Of a stretch of DNA of 60,283 bases, positions 24,418 to 33,735 are shown in pieces. Below the pieces are notes generated by a model that saw only the letters and a list, made by a program, of their open reading frames with translations, did no database searches and was not told the DNA's origin. The DNA comes from SG8-41 sp035259205. GTDB taxonomy: Bacteria; Pseudomonadota; Gammaproteobacteria; Burkholderiales; SG8-41. The translations under genes and the position numbers were made by a program. The DNA lies in assembly GCA_035259205.1 (NCBI GenBank), contig DATFWO010000064.1, forward strand, positions 1-60,283, given 5' to 3'. Numbering within the stretch: the first letter of the stretch is position 1; every line of letters begins with the position of its first letter.

Positions 24418-26535
24418 TCATTTGAGCACGTTGCTCGCTTCCGCTTCGTCGATGTACCGCTGCACGTCTTCGGCAAGAAGGAAGCCATCTTTCTGGAGCT
24501 TGTCGGCCGCCTTCGCGACTTCCTTCACGTAGCCAGCGTGATTCTTGTAGCGCTCCTCGAGCGATTTGCGCGGGTCGCCGATGGCCTCGCGCTGGGACTT
24601 CGTCGTCTGGAAGGGGATGTACTGGCCATTCGCTTCACAGCCGTCGTTGCCTCCGGTTGCGGCCGCCCGCAACGCCCAACCGGTCGTGGTGGCAATCGGC
24701 GCTTCGACTCCCGGCAGGCGCACGCCGGCGATTTCATTGCCGTCCTTGTCCACCCTCGAGACAAAGATTGGATAGGCCGGCCGTCCTGCAACCGACGGCG
24801 GATAGTTGGACAGGATGCCGTTATCGAAATCCGGCCCGAAGTCGAGGAAGTAGCGGGTCGTGATCACACCCGTGTAAAGCACGCCCGGAATATTCGGCCA
24901 GCCAAGCTCCTGTTGCGGAACGATTCCCACCTGTGAACCGGGGACCGTCACTGCAAACACCCTATCGCCGCCTTCCGGTATCCGGCTTTTCGGTGGCTTC
25001 GCTCCGTCGCTCACCCATCGGTCGAGCGCGAGCAGGAGCGCGCGATGAGCGCGATAGGGGCTGACCGGATTGAGAAACTGCTGGCACGTCGATTTAGTGG
25101 TTGCGTCGCCGACACCATGCGACAGCCCGGACATCAGGTAGTAGCGCGCGTCGTCCGGATCCTTGAGATCGTTGCCGCGCGTGTCGGTATGCAGCAGCGA
25201 ACCGGCCTTGACCCAGTACTCGTTGGCGGTATTGACTTCGAAGCGCTTGGGGCAGGTATTGGTTGCCGTGCAGCGCGCATCGCGGCCGTCGGTCTTGCCG
25301 CTCAGGTTATCGGTCAGCGTCTCGTGGGCGAACGGAAACACGCCTTCCGGATACAGGTGATTCTGCCGGTTGCGCTCCGTTCTGCCGGGCTGCGCGAACC
25401 GATAATTGATCTGATCGCCGCTGCCGCCGCCGGTATGGCTCAGTATGCCGTCCAGAACGCGCTGGCCGTTTTCGTCCTCATTGAAGCCGAGATGCACGAA
25501 GTCATTCAACGTGCGTGACGGCTGCGAAATGGAGTAGCTGAAGGTATGCACCACATCGCCGGCGAGCGGATTGCCCTGAGCCGCCGTGCCGTGCCGCAGG
25601 AACGAAACGAAATCGCGTGTCGCGGCCAGACCGATTCCCGTTACCACGGGATTCTTCGCCGTGTATGTGAATTCGTAGATCGAGCTTCGCTGGAATGGCG
25701 TTCCGGCCGGCAACAGCCGGATCGCGGTCCTGGTTGCGTCCGTGTACGCCCAGCCGCTCGCTGGTACGACCACTGGCGTGTCGTTCAGGAGCGCGCGCGC
25801 CGTGAGCACTGCATTATCCGGCGTTGCCGCCGCATATGTCAGCGCGAAAGTCATCCTTGCCCCCGCGCCGGCGCTGTCGTTCACCAGGTATTCGTACGAG
25901 GGCCCGGTGATGTCGGTGCTGGGCGATCCCGGCGGGAAATGCGCCGTGGGAAGCGAGATCGTCATCCCGCCGCCGGTGGCGGAACCCGGGGTGGCGCCCA
26001 CGTCCCATCCATTGCCGACCACGGTGTAACCCTGTTTCATGACGAACCCGGTACCGGCATCCGCGGCGGTACTCGGATCGTTGGTCAGCGGCGGATTGTC
26101 GAGCGAGAACTCATTGAGCCTGGCGAGGCGCAATTCTCCGCGGTTGTTCATATCAAGCAGCACTCTGTGATTGCCGTTCCCAAGGCTGATCGGCTTCAGA
26201 ATGAAGATATCCATCGAATACTGGACCTTCCCGCTGGCGTTGCGCGGCGCGAGCGAGATGTCGGTGATGACCTCGTTGCGCCGGTCGAGGGGGTCGAGCT
26301 CGCCGAAGGCCGTGCCGCGCAACTTCTCGTATTGACCTGCAGAGCCGAATGACAATCCGCCGAACGTGGCCGATTGTCCGGAGCAGAACGTAGGTGACTG
26401 CGACCGGGAGCAGTCGATGACGATGCTCGTAATGCGCGCTTCGGCGGCCGGTGCGGCGAACAGCACGGCAACCAGCGATGAAGCGACGGTGATCCCGAAG
26501 CGAGTGCTGGGAGACAAACCGGAAAAGCGCCTCAT
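24418..26535 (-). CDS. large exported alpha/beta-hydrolase-domain protein
   Basis: 705 residues with a signal peptide (residues 1-34, ending AAPAAEA). The segment order (YEKLRGTAFGELDPLDRRNEVITDI; VLLDMNNRG; GYTVVGNGWD; YYLMSGLSHG; RALLLALDRWVSDGAKPPKSRIP; PQQELGWPNIPGVLYTG) matches the 'alpha/beta hydrolase domain' family (Abhydrolase_10). HGVGD holds the likely catalytic His. Members are thought to be secreted esterases of uncertain specificity. AAGGAG seven bases before the ATG at 26535 sets the start. The upstream 210 bp contains only low-complexity GATGAGTGAT repeats. Confidence 0.8.
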   Translation of the reverse strand: MRRFSGLSPSTRFGITVASSLVAVLFAAPAAEARITSIVIDCSRSQSPTFCSGQSATFGGLSFGSAGQYEKLRGTAFGELDPLDRRNEVITDISLAPRNASGKVQYSMDIFILKPISLGNGNHRVLLDMNNRGELRLARLNEFSLDNPPLTNDPSTAADAGTGFVMKQGYTVVGNGWDVGATPGSATGGGMTISLPTAHFPPGSPSTDITGPSYEYLVNDSAGAGARMTFALTYAAATPDNAVLTARALLNDTPVVVPASGWAYTDATRTAIRLLPAGTPFQRSSIYEFTYTAKNPVVTGIGLAATRDFVSFLRHGTAAQGNPLAGDVVHTFSYSISQPSRTLNDFVHLGFNEDENGQRVLDGILSHTGGGSGDQINYRFAQPGRTERNRQNHLYPEGVFPFAHETLTDNLSGKTDGRDARCTATNTCPKRFEVNTANEYWVKAGSLLHTDTRGNDLKDPDDARYYLMSGLSHGVGDATTKSTCQQFLNPVSPYRAHRALLLALDRWVSDGAKPPKSRIPEGGDRVFAVTVPGSQVGIVPQQELGWPNIPGVLYTGVITTRYFLDFGPDFDNGILSNYPPSVAGRPAYPIFVSRVDKDGNEIAGVRLPGVEAPIATTTGWALRAAATGGNDGCEANGQYIPFQTTKSQREAIGDPRKSLEERYKNHAGYVKEVAKAADKLQKDGFLLAEDVQRYIDEAEASNVLK

Positions 26536-26746
26536 AGAGTGACTCCTTTGCAAGAGCAGCTGATTCTCGATTCTCTTTTTCGATCTGCGGGAGGAAGAGC
26601 GGAGCGGCAACGGCCTTTCCAGGCCACGCTGTTGCCTGAGGGATGCTAGACCCCTCGTTTCGCAAGGTCAATCACTCACGTCCAAATGGTGTAGAACGAG
26701 ATGAGTGATGAGTGATTTTCCCGCGGTGCAAAAATGTCTTCCCTCG

Positions 26747-27547
26747 TTACGTGTTCACGCTGGCGGCCGCTGCGCGTCGCGCCGCACGCGCACGCGCCGC
26801 GGCGCCGAAGGCAGCGTAGAGCGCCCCCGACAGCGTATGCTCTTCGGGTTGCCATTCCGCGTGCCATTGCACGCCGACGATGAACTGCATCGCGTCGTCG
26901 TAGCGCAGGCCTTCGACCACGCCGTCCGGGGACATCGCCTCCACGACCAGGCCCGCGCCCAGGCGATCCACGCCCTGCCCGTGCAACGAGTTGACCATCA
27001 TCTCGTCCCGCCCAACCAGCGACTGGAACATTCCGCCCGGGGTCAGTCTCACCATGTGCTTCAGCCGGTAAATCTCTTCCTGGGTGACATCCTCGCTGCG
27101 TGGCATGCGGTGGTCGTTCTTTCCGGGGAGCTCGTGGATGCGGTAATGCAGCGAGCCGCCCAGTGCGACGTTGATCTCCTGGACGCCGCGACAGATGCCG
27201 AACACCGGCACGCGCTCGGCAATGCAGGCACGCACCAGGGGCAGGACCAGCGCGTCGCGGGCCGGATCGACGGGCTCATCGGGCGGAAACGCCGGCGCGT
27301 TGTAGTGATGCGGCTCGACGTTCGCCAGCCCGCCGGTCAGCAGGAACCCATCCATGCGAGACACGAGCTCGACCGCGTCCATCGCCCCGCCCACGGGCGG
27401 CATCAGCACGGGGATGCAATCCACCATCTTCAACAGCGACTGGACGTAGCGCTCGGCGGTGGAGTACACCGGCTGCCGCTGCCGCCGGTCGTCCGGCTGC
27501 CGGGAGTTGGCGGAGACGCAAATCAGGGGGCGCGGTGCAGTCGTCAT
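26747..27547 (-). CDS. gamma-glutamyl-gamma-aminobutyrate hydrolase family protein (peptidase C26)
   Basis: 266 residues, class-I glutamine amidotransferase fold. Nucleophile Cys119 is in VFGICRGVQEIN, with His229 and Glu235 in VGVQWHAEWQPEEH; FLLTGGLANVEPHHY is the oxyanion region. PuuD-type enzymes hydrolyse gamma-glutamyl-GABA in putrescine degradation, but the context offers no other Puu genes, so the substrate could be another gamma-glutamyl amide. The C-terminal tail is Ala/Arg-rich. A broken copy of the last part of this gene lies at 24264-24345. Confidence 0.87.
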   Translation of the reverse strand: MTTAPRPLICVSANSRQPDDRRQRQPVYSTAERYVQSLLKMVDCIPVLMPPVGGAMDAVELVSRMDGFLLTGGLANVEPHHYNAPAFPPDEPVDPARDALVLPLVRACIAERVPVFGICRGVQEINVALGGSLHYRIHELPGKNDHRMPRSEDVTQEEIYRLKHMVRLTPGGMFQSLVGRDEMMVNSLHGQGVDRLGAGLVVEAMSPDGVVEGLRYDDAMQFIVGVQWHAEWQPEEHTLSGALYAAFGAAARARAARRAAAASVNT

Positions 27548-27610
27548 TGCAAAGTAGAGTCAAACGCAGCTTTTCCCGGCACTGAAATCTTACACCGACC
27601 CTGCTGTCTA

Positions 27611-27664
27611 GAAGGAGGAAGGCGGAAGGAGTAAGGCGAAAGGAGGAAGTCCCGCGCTGCGGGC
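27611..27664. repeat. GGAAGGA heptamer array with CCCGCGCTGCGGG palindrome
   Basis: Heptamers GAAGGAG/GAAGGCG/GAAAGGAG are followed by the hairpin TCCCGCGCTGCGGGC. The same combination occurs at 37150-37185 and, with variants, at 35818-35870, so it is a composite intergenic unit. The whole 27548-27842 gap contains no gene. Confidence 0.8.
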
Positions 27665-27842
27665 ACGGATGACCGATCATGGATCACTTTCAAATGTGGC
27701 AAGGCGTCGGTACCGGGCACCCCACTGTTTGGAAACGGCAAGCACCCATCCTGTATAGAAGTGCTCCGTGAGCCCAGGGCGTATCCTTGGGACTCGGTTC
27801 GAGGCGTGCAAGCGGATTCCAACGAAGATCGAGGAGGATCGT

Positions 27843-28814
27843 ATGAAGAGACTGGTGTCTATCGTTGCCCTCGCGCTGATCGCGGTTACCGGTGCATGGG
27901 CGCAAAAATTTCCCACGCGGCCGCTGATGATGATCGTGCCCTATCCGCCCGGTGGTCTGACCGATGCCGTGGGCCGGGTGCTGGCGGAGGGAATGCAGGG
28001 GTCGCTGAGTCAGAACGTCGTAATCGAGAACGTGGGCGGCGCAAACGGCTCCATCGGCTCGGCACGCGTGGTACGAGCCGCGCCGGACGGCTATACGGTG
28101 CTCCTGGGAATCTGGAATACGCAGGTCTCCATTGCCAAGCTCATGAAGCTGGATTACGACCCGGTCGGAGACCTCGCGCCGATTGCCTTCCTGACGGATG
28201 CGCCGATGTTGCTCACGCTCCACAAGAGCGTGCCGGCGAACAGCTACAAGGAGCTGATCGCCTGGCTGAGGGCCAACCCGGACAAGCTTTCTTCGGGCAG
28301 CGCCGGCATCGGCAGTCCGCCCCACCTTCTCGATGAGCTGGTGCGAAAGCAGACGAACACGCGCTTCGAGACGGTCCACTATCGCGGCGCCGGGCCGATC
28401 ATGCAGGACCTTTTGGGCGGGCAGATACAAATGGGATTCCTCAATCCAGCCACTGCCGCGCCGCACGTGCGCTCCGGCACGATCAAAGCTCTCGGCGTGA
28501 CGAGCGCCCAACACCTGAAAATCCTGCCCGAGGTGCCAACCATGGCGGAGGCGGGATATCAGGGAGGCATGGAGTTCTCACTCTGGTCGGCGCTGTACGC
28601 CCCGAAGGGGACGTCAAGGGAGATCATCAATGTCCTCAACCGTGCGGTGACCGCTTCCCTCGCCAGTCCGAAGGTTCGGGAAAGACTCGAGACTCAGGGG
28701 ATGGAGATCGCCACGCGCGAGAAGCAGACTCCCGAAGGACTCGCCGCCATTCAGCAGGCGGAAATCAAGAAGTGGTGGCCGGTTATCGATGCGGCTGGAA
28801 TCAAGCCGGAATAA
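27843..28814 (+). CDS. Bug/TctC-family substrate-binding protein
   Basis: 323 residues with signal peptide MKRLVSIVALALIAVTGAWA and ligand loop MIVPYPPGGLTD. IENVGGANGSIGSARVVRAAPDGYTVLLG and TVHYRGAGPIMQDLLGGQ follow; HVPYKG is here HYRG. GGAGGA four bases before the ATG identifies the start. It is followed immediately by another Bug gene on the same strand, the only tandem, nearly contiguous Bug pair in the window without a repeat array between. Confidence 0.9.
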   Translation: MKRLVSIVALALIAVTGAWAQKFPTRPLMMIVPYPPGGLTDAVGRVLAEGMQGSLSQNVVIENVGGANGSIGSARVVRAAPDGYTVLLGIWNTQVSIAKLMKLDYDPVGDLAPIAFLTDAPMLLTLHKSVPANSYKELIAWLRANPDKLSSGSAGIGSPPHLLDELVRKQTNTRFETVHYRGAGPIMQDLLGGQIQMGFLNPATAAPHVRSGTIKALGVTSAQHLKILPEVPTMAEAGYQGGMEFSLWSALYAPKGTSREIINVLNRAVTASLASPKVRERLETQGMEIATREKQTPEGLAAIQQAEIKKWWPVIDAAGIKPE

Positions 28815-28825
28815 CGGCGGGGCCA

Positions 28826-29830
28826 TTGATACCTAACGACGCAATCGGTTGCGGCGCCCGAGCGCGCGCGCTTTCGGGCACGCGTCATCGCGAGCGCTAT
28901 GCATTGTTCGCCTCGGCGGTACTCGCCGCCGGGCCAACGCTCGGCCAGGATTATCCGGTCAGGCCGGTGCGCATCGTCACCTCGCCGGCGGGCGGCGGCA
29001 ACGACCTGCCGTCCCGGTTGATCGCTCGCGGCATCTCGGGGCCGCTCGGCCAGCAGGTGATCGTCGATAACCGGCCCGCGATCCTGGCTCCTGAGATCGT
29101 GGCGAGGGCGGCGCCCGACGGCTACACGGTGCTCGTTGCTGGGAGCACCCACTGGGTCGGGCCATTCATCGAGAAGGTCTCGTACGATCCGCTGAAGGAT
29201 TTCGTGCCGGTGGCGCTGGTCGCCCGCGCGCCAGTGCTGCTGGTGGTGCATCCGTCGATGCCGATCAAGTCCGTGAAGCAATTGATCGATCTCGCGAAAG
29301 CTCGCCCCGGCGTGCTCAATTCGTCGGTCGGCGCGCCCGGCAGCTCCAACTACCTCGGCGCGGTGCTGTTCGACTACCTCGCCCACGTGAATATCACGCG
29401 CATCCCGTACAAGGGCGCCGCGCCGGCGATGACGGCGCTCATGAGCGGGGAAGTGCAGGTGATGTTTCCGTCCGCTGGCGCCGCGACGCCGCACGTGCAG
29501 TCGGGGCGCCTGCGTGCGCTCGCAGTGGGCAGCGCGAAGCCGTCACCGCTCGCGCCCGGCCTGCAGACCATCGCCGCCCTAGGCGTCCCGGGCTACGACT
29601 CCGATGCGCTCTCCGCCGTATTCGCTCCCGCCGGCACGCCGCCGGCGATCGTCGCGCGCCTCAACCAGGAGATCACGCGCTACCTGCAGTTGGCGGAGAC
29701 GAAGCCGCTCTTCCTCAAGGCGGGCATTGAGGCCGCGTCCAGCGCGCCCGAGGAGCTGCTCGCGATGATCAAGGCGGAGATGTCCACCTACGGCAAGGTG
29801 CTGAAGGCGGCGGGGGTGAGCCCGCGGTAG
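28826..29830 (+). CDS. Bug/TctC-family substrate-binding protein, start uncertain
   Basis: The mature region is clear: QDYPVRPVRIVTSPAGGGND, IVDNRPAILAPEIVARAAPDGYTVL, RIPYKGAAPAMTALMSGEV. DNRPGA is changed to DNRPAI. No ATG exists in frame near the expected start. A TTG at 28826, 12 bp after the preceding stop, would give RHRERYALFASAVLAAGPTLG as a rough signal peptide (334 residues). The only other in-frame candidate, a GTG at 28772, lies inside the previous gene. Its upstream end may be eroded, or it may be coupled to the first Bug gene. Confidence 0.75.
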   Translation: MIPNDAIGCGARARALSGTRHRERYALFASAVLAAGPTLGQDYPVRPVRIVTSPAGGGNDLPSRLIARGISGPLGQQVIVDNRPAILAPEIVARAAPDGYTVLVAGSTHWVGPFIEKVSYDPLKDFVPVALVARAPVLLVVHPSMPIKSVKQLIDLAKARPGVLNSSVGAPGSSNYLGAVLFDYLAHVNITRIPYKGAAPAMTALMSGEVQVMFPSAGAATPHVQSGRLRALAVGSAKPSPLAPGLQTIAALGVPGYDSDALSAVFAPAGTPPAIVARLNQEITRYLQLAETKPLFLKAGIEAASSAPEELLAMIKAEMSTYGKVLKAAGVSPR

Positions 29831-29903
29831 TCGCGCATTCCAACGCCATCGGCAAAGGCGCTACAATCGGTGTCCCTTCGCGGCCGATCCTGGAGGACCG
29901 ACC

Positions 29904-30716
29904 ATGATACGCACGCTGCTGTTGACCATGCCGCTCTTGCTGCTGGCGCCTGGAACAAGTTGGGCGCAGGCTTATCCGCCGAACGAGGCCGGCGTCACCA
30001 TGGGACACTGGCATCTCAACTCGAAGGACGTTGAGGCCAACAAGAAGATTTTCGTCGCCATGGGCGGCACCGCGATCAAGCCGGGCGATTTCGAAATCGT
30101 GCGCTTCCCCGGTGTCGCCGTGTATCTGCATCAGCGTCCGGGCGCCGCGCCGGCGACCGGCGGCACCGTCGGCTCGGTGGTGAACCACGTCGGTTTCATC
30201 GTGCAGAACGTGCAGGACTCGGTCGCGAAGTGGAAGGCTGCCGGCGTGCCGGTGCTGCCGGGCAACAACAATCGGCTCGATCAGGCGTACGTCGTCACCC
30301 CGGACGGCTTGCGCATCGAGATTCTCGAGGACAAAACGCAGGGCGTGCCGATCCGCCACGAGCACGTGCACCTGTTTATGCCCGAAACCGAGCTCGCGCG
30401 AGCGCAGGCGTGGTATGCGCAGACCTTCGGCGCGAAGCCGTCGGAGCGCAACAAGGCGCCGGTCGCGGACATCCCCGGCGTGCAGATGCGCTTCGCCAAG
30501 ACTGACACGCCGACCGTCACGACCAAAGGGCGTGTGCTCGATCACTTCGGCTTCGATGTCACGGACCTGCGCGCGTTCCTGAAGAAGCTCGAAGCCGCCG
30601 GCGTCAAGATCGACCGCGGTTATACCAAGAACGAAAAGACCGGCGATGCGCTGGCGTTCATCTACGATCCGTGGGGCACGTACATCGAGCTGAACGAGCG
30701 GGTGAATCCGCTCTAA
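29904..30716 (+). CDS. exported VOC (glyoxalase/dioxygenase fold) protein
   Basis: 270 residues with a convincing Sec signal (MIRTLLLTMPLLLLAPGTSWA). Two vicinal-oxygen-chelate modules follow: GHWHLNSKD...VNHVGFIVQNVQDS...DGLRIEILED and HEHVHLFM...LDHFGFDVTDL...YDPWGTYIELNE. Each carries the His/Glu metal-ligand pattern of a ring-cleaving dioxygenase or glyoxalase. Export of this fold is unusual. GGAGG six bases upstream supports the start. It lies downstream of two Bug genes, so an extracytoplasmic role linked to the same ligand is conceivable but unproven. Confidence 0.82.
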   Translation: MIRTLLLTMPLLLLAPGTSWAQAYPPNEAGVTMGHWHLNSKDVEANKKIFVAMGGTAIKPGDFEIVRFPGVAVYLHQRPGAAPATGGTVGSVVNHVGFIVQNVQDSVAKWKAAGVPVLPGNNNRLDQAYVVTPDGLRIEILEDKTQGVPIRHEHVHLFMPETELARAQAWYAQTFGAKPSERNKAPVADIPGVQMRFAKTDTPTVTTKGRVLDHFGFDVTDLRAFLKKLEAAGVKIDRGYTKNEKTGDALAFIYDPWGTYIELNERVNPL

Positions 30717-30723
30717 GCCTGAG

Positions 30724-30884
30724 TAGCTTGGTGACGAGCGCTGCGGTGACGAGCGCCGCAGTGACGAGCAGTGCGGTGACGAGCTGCGCACTTACGACAA
30801 GAGTTAGGCTTCTATAGTCTTCACTGGGAACCTCATCACCACGAGGTTCGTCACCATGAAATTCGTCACCGCGAAGCTCATCAC
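30724..30884. repeat. GTGACGAGC arrays in both orientations
   Basis: GTGACGAGCGCYGCR (15-bp) units followed after AAGAGTTAGGC by the inverted form (CTCATCACC-ACGAGGTTCGTCACC-ATGAAATTCGTCACC). The inverted half runs up to the stop codon of the selenoprotein gene, whose TGA is part of a repeat unit. Confidence 0.88.
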
Positions 30885-32572
30885 TTCTTGGGCATCCGCA
30901 CCTTCTTGCTGGTGGCATAGCCCTGCTTGAAGTTTTGCCGGTAGATGCATGACCGGTTCCTGAGGGGGTCGCCGGCGACGACGATCAGCCATTGGGACTG
31001 CGGGAGCAGCAGCGGCACCAATCGGTCGGGGTCGTCGGAAAGGCGCCATTCCTTCGGCAGCGCGCCTTTTTCGACCAGACCGGCGAGCGTGGTACCGGGC
31101 GCGTGGTGGTCGGCTTGCATCATGCTCCATTGGTAATAGTGCGCCGGCACCACGGCGTTCTGCATCAGGTAGCTCGCCACGTCCTCCTTCGAATACCCCG
31201 CTTTCGCAAGCAGCGACGCGATGACGGGCGTGAGCTGCAGAACGTGCGTCTCGACGTAGCCGCGCGAGCTTTGATAGGGCTCGATCATCCGCTTGACCCA
31301 GTCGACGATGTAGTCGAGGTGCCGCTCCGGGTTTTCGCCCGCGGTGGTGAATGGATCGCTCGTCGTCCTCACGGAAGTGATGGTCACGACGCTGTCGCCG
31401 GGCTCGAAGCCGCGCGTCACGTGGAGCGGCTTCCAGCCGATTTCGGCGCAGGCCCGCTCGTTTTCCGCAAGGACCGTCCTGAACATCTGGCCGAACGTGG
31501 CGATGTCGGTCGACCCGGGCAGGAACCGCGGCACGTTGCGCGCGAACAGGCGATAGAAACGGCCGACGCTCGTATTCGCCTGGTTGCCCGGCCGCTGGGC
31601 GCCCTGGCCATGGTCGAATCCGAGCTGCTCGCGGATCGGCCCGTTCACGATGATCAGCGCCTCCCAGCCCGGCGTGCTCCCGCCGTGCTTGAGGCCGTAC
31701 TCCGGATCCGCCATGACGTCCGCCACCGCGAGAAGAACGGGCATGTATTCAGGACGGCATCCGGCCATCACGCCGTTGACCGCCACGTTCCAGACCGTTG
31801 CCGCCGCGAGGCTGGGATGCATGATGCCGATCACCTCTTCCGGCGACCGGTCGGTGAACTTCAGGAATTGCTCGACCTTCTCCAGGGTGGGCGGAACGAC
31901 GGGGAGCCCATCGCTCCATTGGCTGCGCAGGAAGTACTCGTTCACTTCCTCGAAGGTTCCGGCGAACACGATGTCGCGGTCGCCGGGCTCCCTTTCATCC
32001 GCAGGCGCTTCGTCCGGGCTTCCTTCCGCGGTGAGCTGCTTGACGATCTGATCGACCAGGACGTCTTCAACGTTCTTCAGGATCGTCGCGCGCTCGTGGG
32101 TCGAGATGACTCCCGGATACGTGGCGACGCGAAGGTCGAGGCCCGCCTGTCTGCCGATCGCCTTGACCGATCTCGTGAAGCCCTGGTCGATCGCGATCGT
32201 TACGCTCGGGACCCCGGCATTCTCGGCGGCTACACTGGCGCGCGAACTCGCGGCCGTGCAGCTTCCTCACCCGGCCATGCCCGAGATGACGACGTCGACC
32301 CGGTGGCGCTTGAGATTGGCGGGCAAATCGCGGATGACCTCGGACTCGCTCGGTCCGTAAACGTTGCCGAATCGCTCGTACGACACGAACTTCGCCGTGG
32401 GGATGCGCTTCAGGATCGCCTTCTCGATCGATTCGAACACGAACTCGCTGTCGAACTTGTCGTTGGACAGCTCGCCTATGGTTACCCCGTCCAGCGTGCT
32501 CGGGCGTGCCGCACGCCCCTGCGCCCGCCGCGCGCGCCTGCCCAGTGGAAAGACCACCTCGTACTTGGACAT
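30881..32572 (-). CDS. UGSC-family selenoprotein (in-frame UGA as selenocysteine)
   Basis: A single frame of 563 codons interrupted only by TGA at 32267-32269, in the context VISGMAG-U-GSCTAASS (residue 102). Both sides are clearly coding and in frame. N-terminal: YEVVFPLGRRARRAQGR, VSYERFGNVYGPSESEVIRDLPANL. After the Sec: VTIAIDQGFTRSVKAIGR, then a second region starting FAGTFEEVNEYFLRSQWSDGLPVVPPTLEKVEQFL and ending with the stop in repeat DNA. U-G-S-C is the redox motif of the known UGSC-containing selenoprotein family, whose reaction is unknown. A SECIS-like hairpin lies 11 nt after the UGA. Start taken at the ATG 32572 (MSKYEVV), with GGAG nine bases upstream; the ATG at 32587 is the alternative. 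Automatic annotation would split it into 106- and 362-residue proteins. Confidence 0.86.
32237..32269 (-). promoter_or_regulatory. UGA codon plus bacterial SECIS-like stem-loop
   Basis: On the coding strand the UGA (32269-32267) is followed by an 11-nt spacer and then GGCCGCGAGTTCGCGCGCC. This folds as GGC/GCC, a single bulged C, CGCG/CGCG and a four-base AGUU loop. The E. coli fdhF SECIS has the same layout: an 11-nt spacer, a 3-bp lower stem, a bulge, an upper stem and a small loop with central GU. This is a visual fold, not a computed one. Confidence 0.65.
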
Positions 32573-32595
32573 AGCTCTCTTCTCCATGCAAAAGA

Positions 32596-32720
32596 CGTCA
32601 GCGGTCAGCCGTCAGGCGCCGGTCGGATCCTATGACGCACAAACACCGATGGGTTCTGGGACGCATGACTCTGACCCCTGACGGGTTGTTGGTCCGCCTG
32701 ACCCCTGACGCCTGACGAGC
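32596..32720. repeat. CTGACSC heptamer arrays
   Basis: CAGCGGTCAGCCGTCAGGC near 32600 and CTGACCCCTGACGCCTGACG near 32699 are 7-bp CTGACCC/CTGACGC units in the gap between the selenoprotein and Bug genes. A sister run lies at 60022-60036. Confidence 0.7.
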
Positions 32721-32727
32721 CGTCAGG

Positions 32728-33693
32728 CTACTCCGGCTTGATGTTGGCCGCCTTGATCACGCGCGCCCACTTCGCGGACTCCGCCTTGATGTGCGCGCCG
32801 AATTCGGCCGGGTCCATGAGGGCAGGCTCGGCGCCCTGGCGGACGATGAAGCTGGTCATGTCCTGGCCGTTGACGATTTTGGCGATCTCCTCGTGCAGGC
32901 GGCGCACGACCGGCGGCGGCGTGTTCGCGGGCGCGAGCATGCCGAGGCTGGAGCTCACGTCAAGCCCTGGAAACCCCGATTCGGCCGCCGTGGCCACCTC
33001 CGGCAGCAATGCCGATCGCCTGGTCCCGGTCACCGCGAGCGCGCGCAGCTTTCCCGCCTGGATCGACGGCGCCACGCCGCTGATGCCGGTGAACTGCATC
33101 TGCACGTGGCCGCCGAGCAGATCCGTGTGCGCGTTCGCCGCGCCCCGGTACGGGACGTGAACGATATCGACGTTGGCGGTCAGCTTGAACAACTCGCCCG
33201 CGAGGTGCGGCAGGCCTCCGGCGCCCGCGGACGCGAAGTTGATCTGTCCCGGGCGCGCTTTCGCGAGGGCGACGAGCGCCTTCAGATTTGTTGCCGGCAG
33301 GGACGGATGCACGACCGACACGTAGGGAACGACTGCGAAGCGCGCGATCGGCGCCAGGTCGGTGACCGGATTGAATCCCGCGTTCGAGAGCAGTGTCGGG
33401 CCGATCATGATCGAGCTGGTGTAGCCGATGAGCAGCGTATATCCATCCGCCGCGGACTTCGCCGCGATTGCCGAGCCGATCGTCCCCGCCGCGCCAGGCC
33501 GGTAATCCGCCACGATTTGCTGGCCGAGCGACTCCGACAGCCGCTGCGCGACCGCCCGCCCGAGAATATCATTGCTTACCGAACCGGGGACCAGCGGGAA
33601 GATCAGCCGCACGGGCTTGACGGGATAAGACTGCGCCGCCGCGAGGTTGAACGCGGCGACGGCGAGCAGTGTGCTACAGATGCGCGTAGTCAT
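32728..33693 (-). CDS. Bug/TctC-family substrate-binding protein
   Basis: 321 residues with signal peptide MTTRICSTLLAVAAFNLAAA. The ligand loop is unusual: LIFPLVPGSVSND in place of VPFxPGGxxD. ADYRPGAAGTIGSAIAAKSAADGYTLLIG also departs from the NRxGAGG norm. HVPYRGAANAHTDLLGGH is standard. The ATG at 33693 begins a typical signal peptide; longer frames are unlikely. It is divergent from the amidohydrolase gene, with only 42 bp between starts, a close functional pairing. Confidence 0.88.
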   Translation of the reverse strand: MTTRICSTLLAVAAFNLAAAQSYPVKPVRLIFPLVPGSVSNDILGRAVAQRLSESLGQQIVADYRPGAAGTIGSAIAAKSAADGYTLLIGYTSSIMIGPTLLSNAGFNPVTDLAPIARFAVVPYVSVVHPSLPATNLKALVALAKARPGQINFASAGAGGLPHLAGELFKLTANVDIVHVPYRGAANAHTDLLGGHVQMQFTGISGVAPSIQAGKLRALAVTGTRRSALLPEVATAAESGFPGLDVSSSLGMLAPANTPPPVVRRLHEEIAKIVNGQDMTSFIVRQGAEPALMDPAEFGAHIKAESAKWARVIKAANIKPE

Positions 33694-33735
33694 TGCACTG
33701 TATAGTAGCGCAGCCAACCAACGGAGAAACGAACG

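Noticed and set aside
30992..32635. 547-residue frame opposite the selenoprotein gene
   Set aside because: Composition (Arg, His, Gly, Ala rich) is that of an antisense shadow in GC-rich DNA; the reverse strand has the family motifs.
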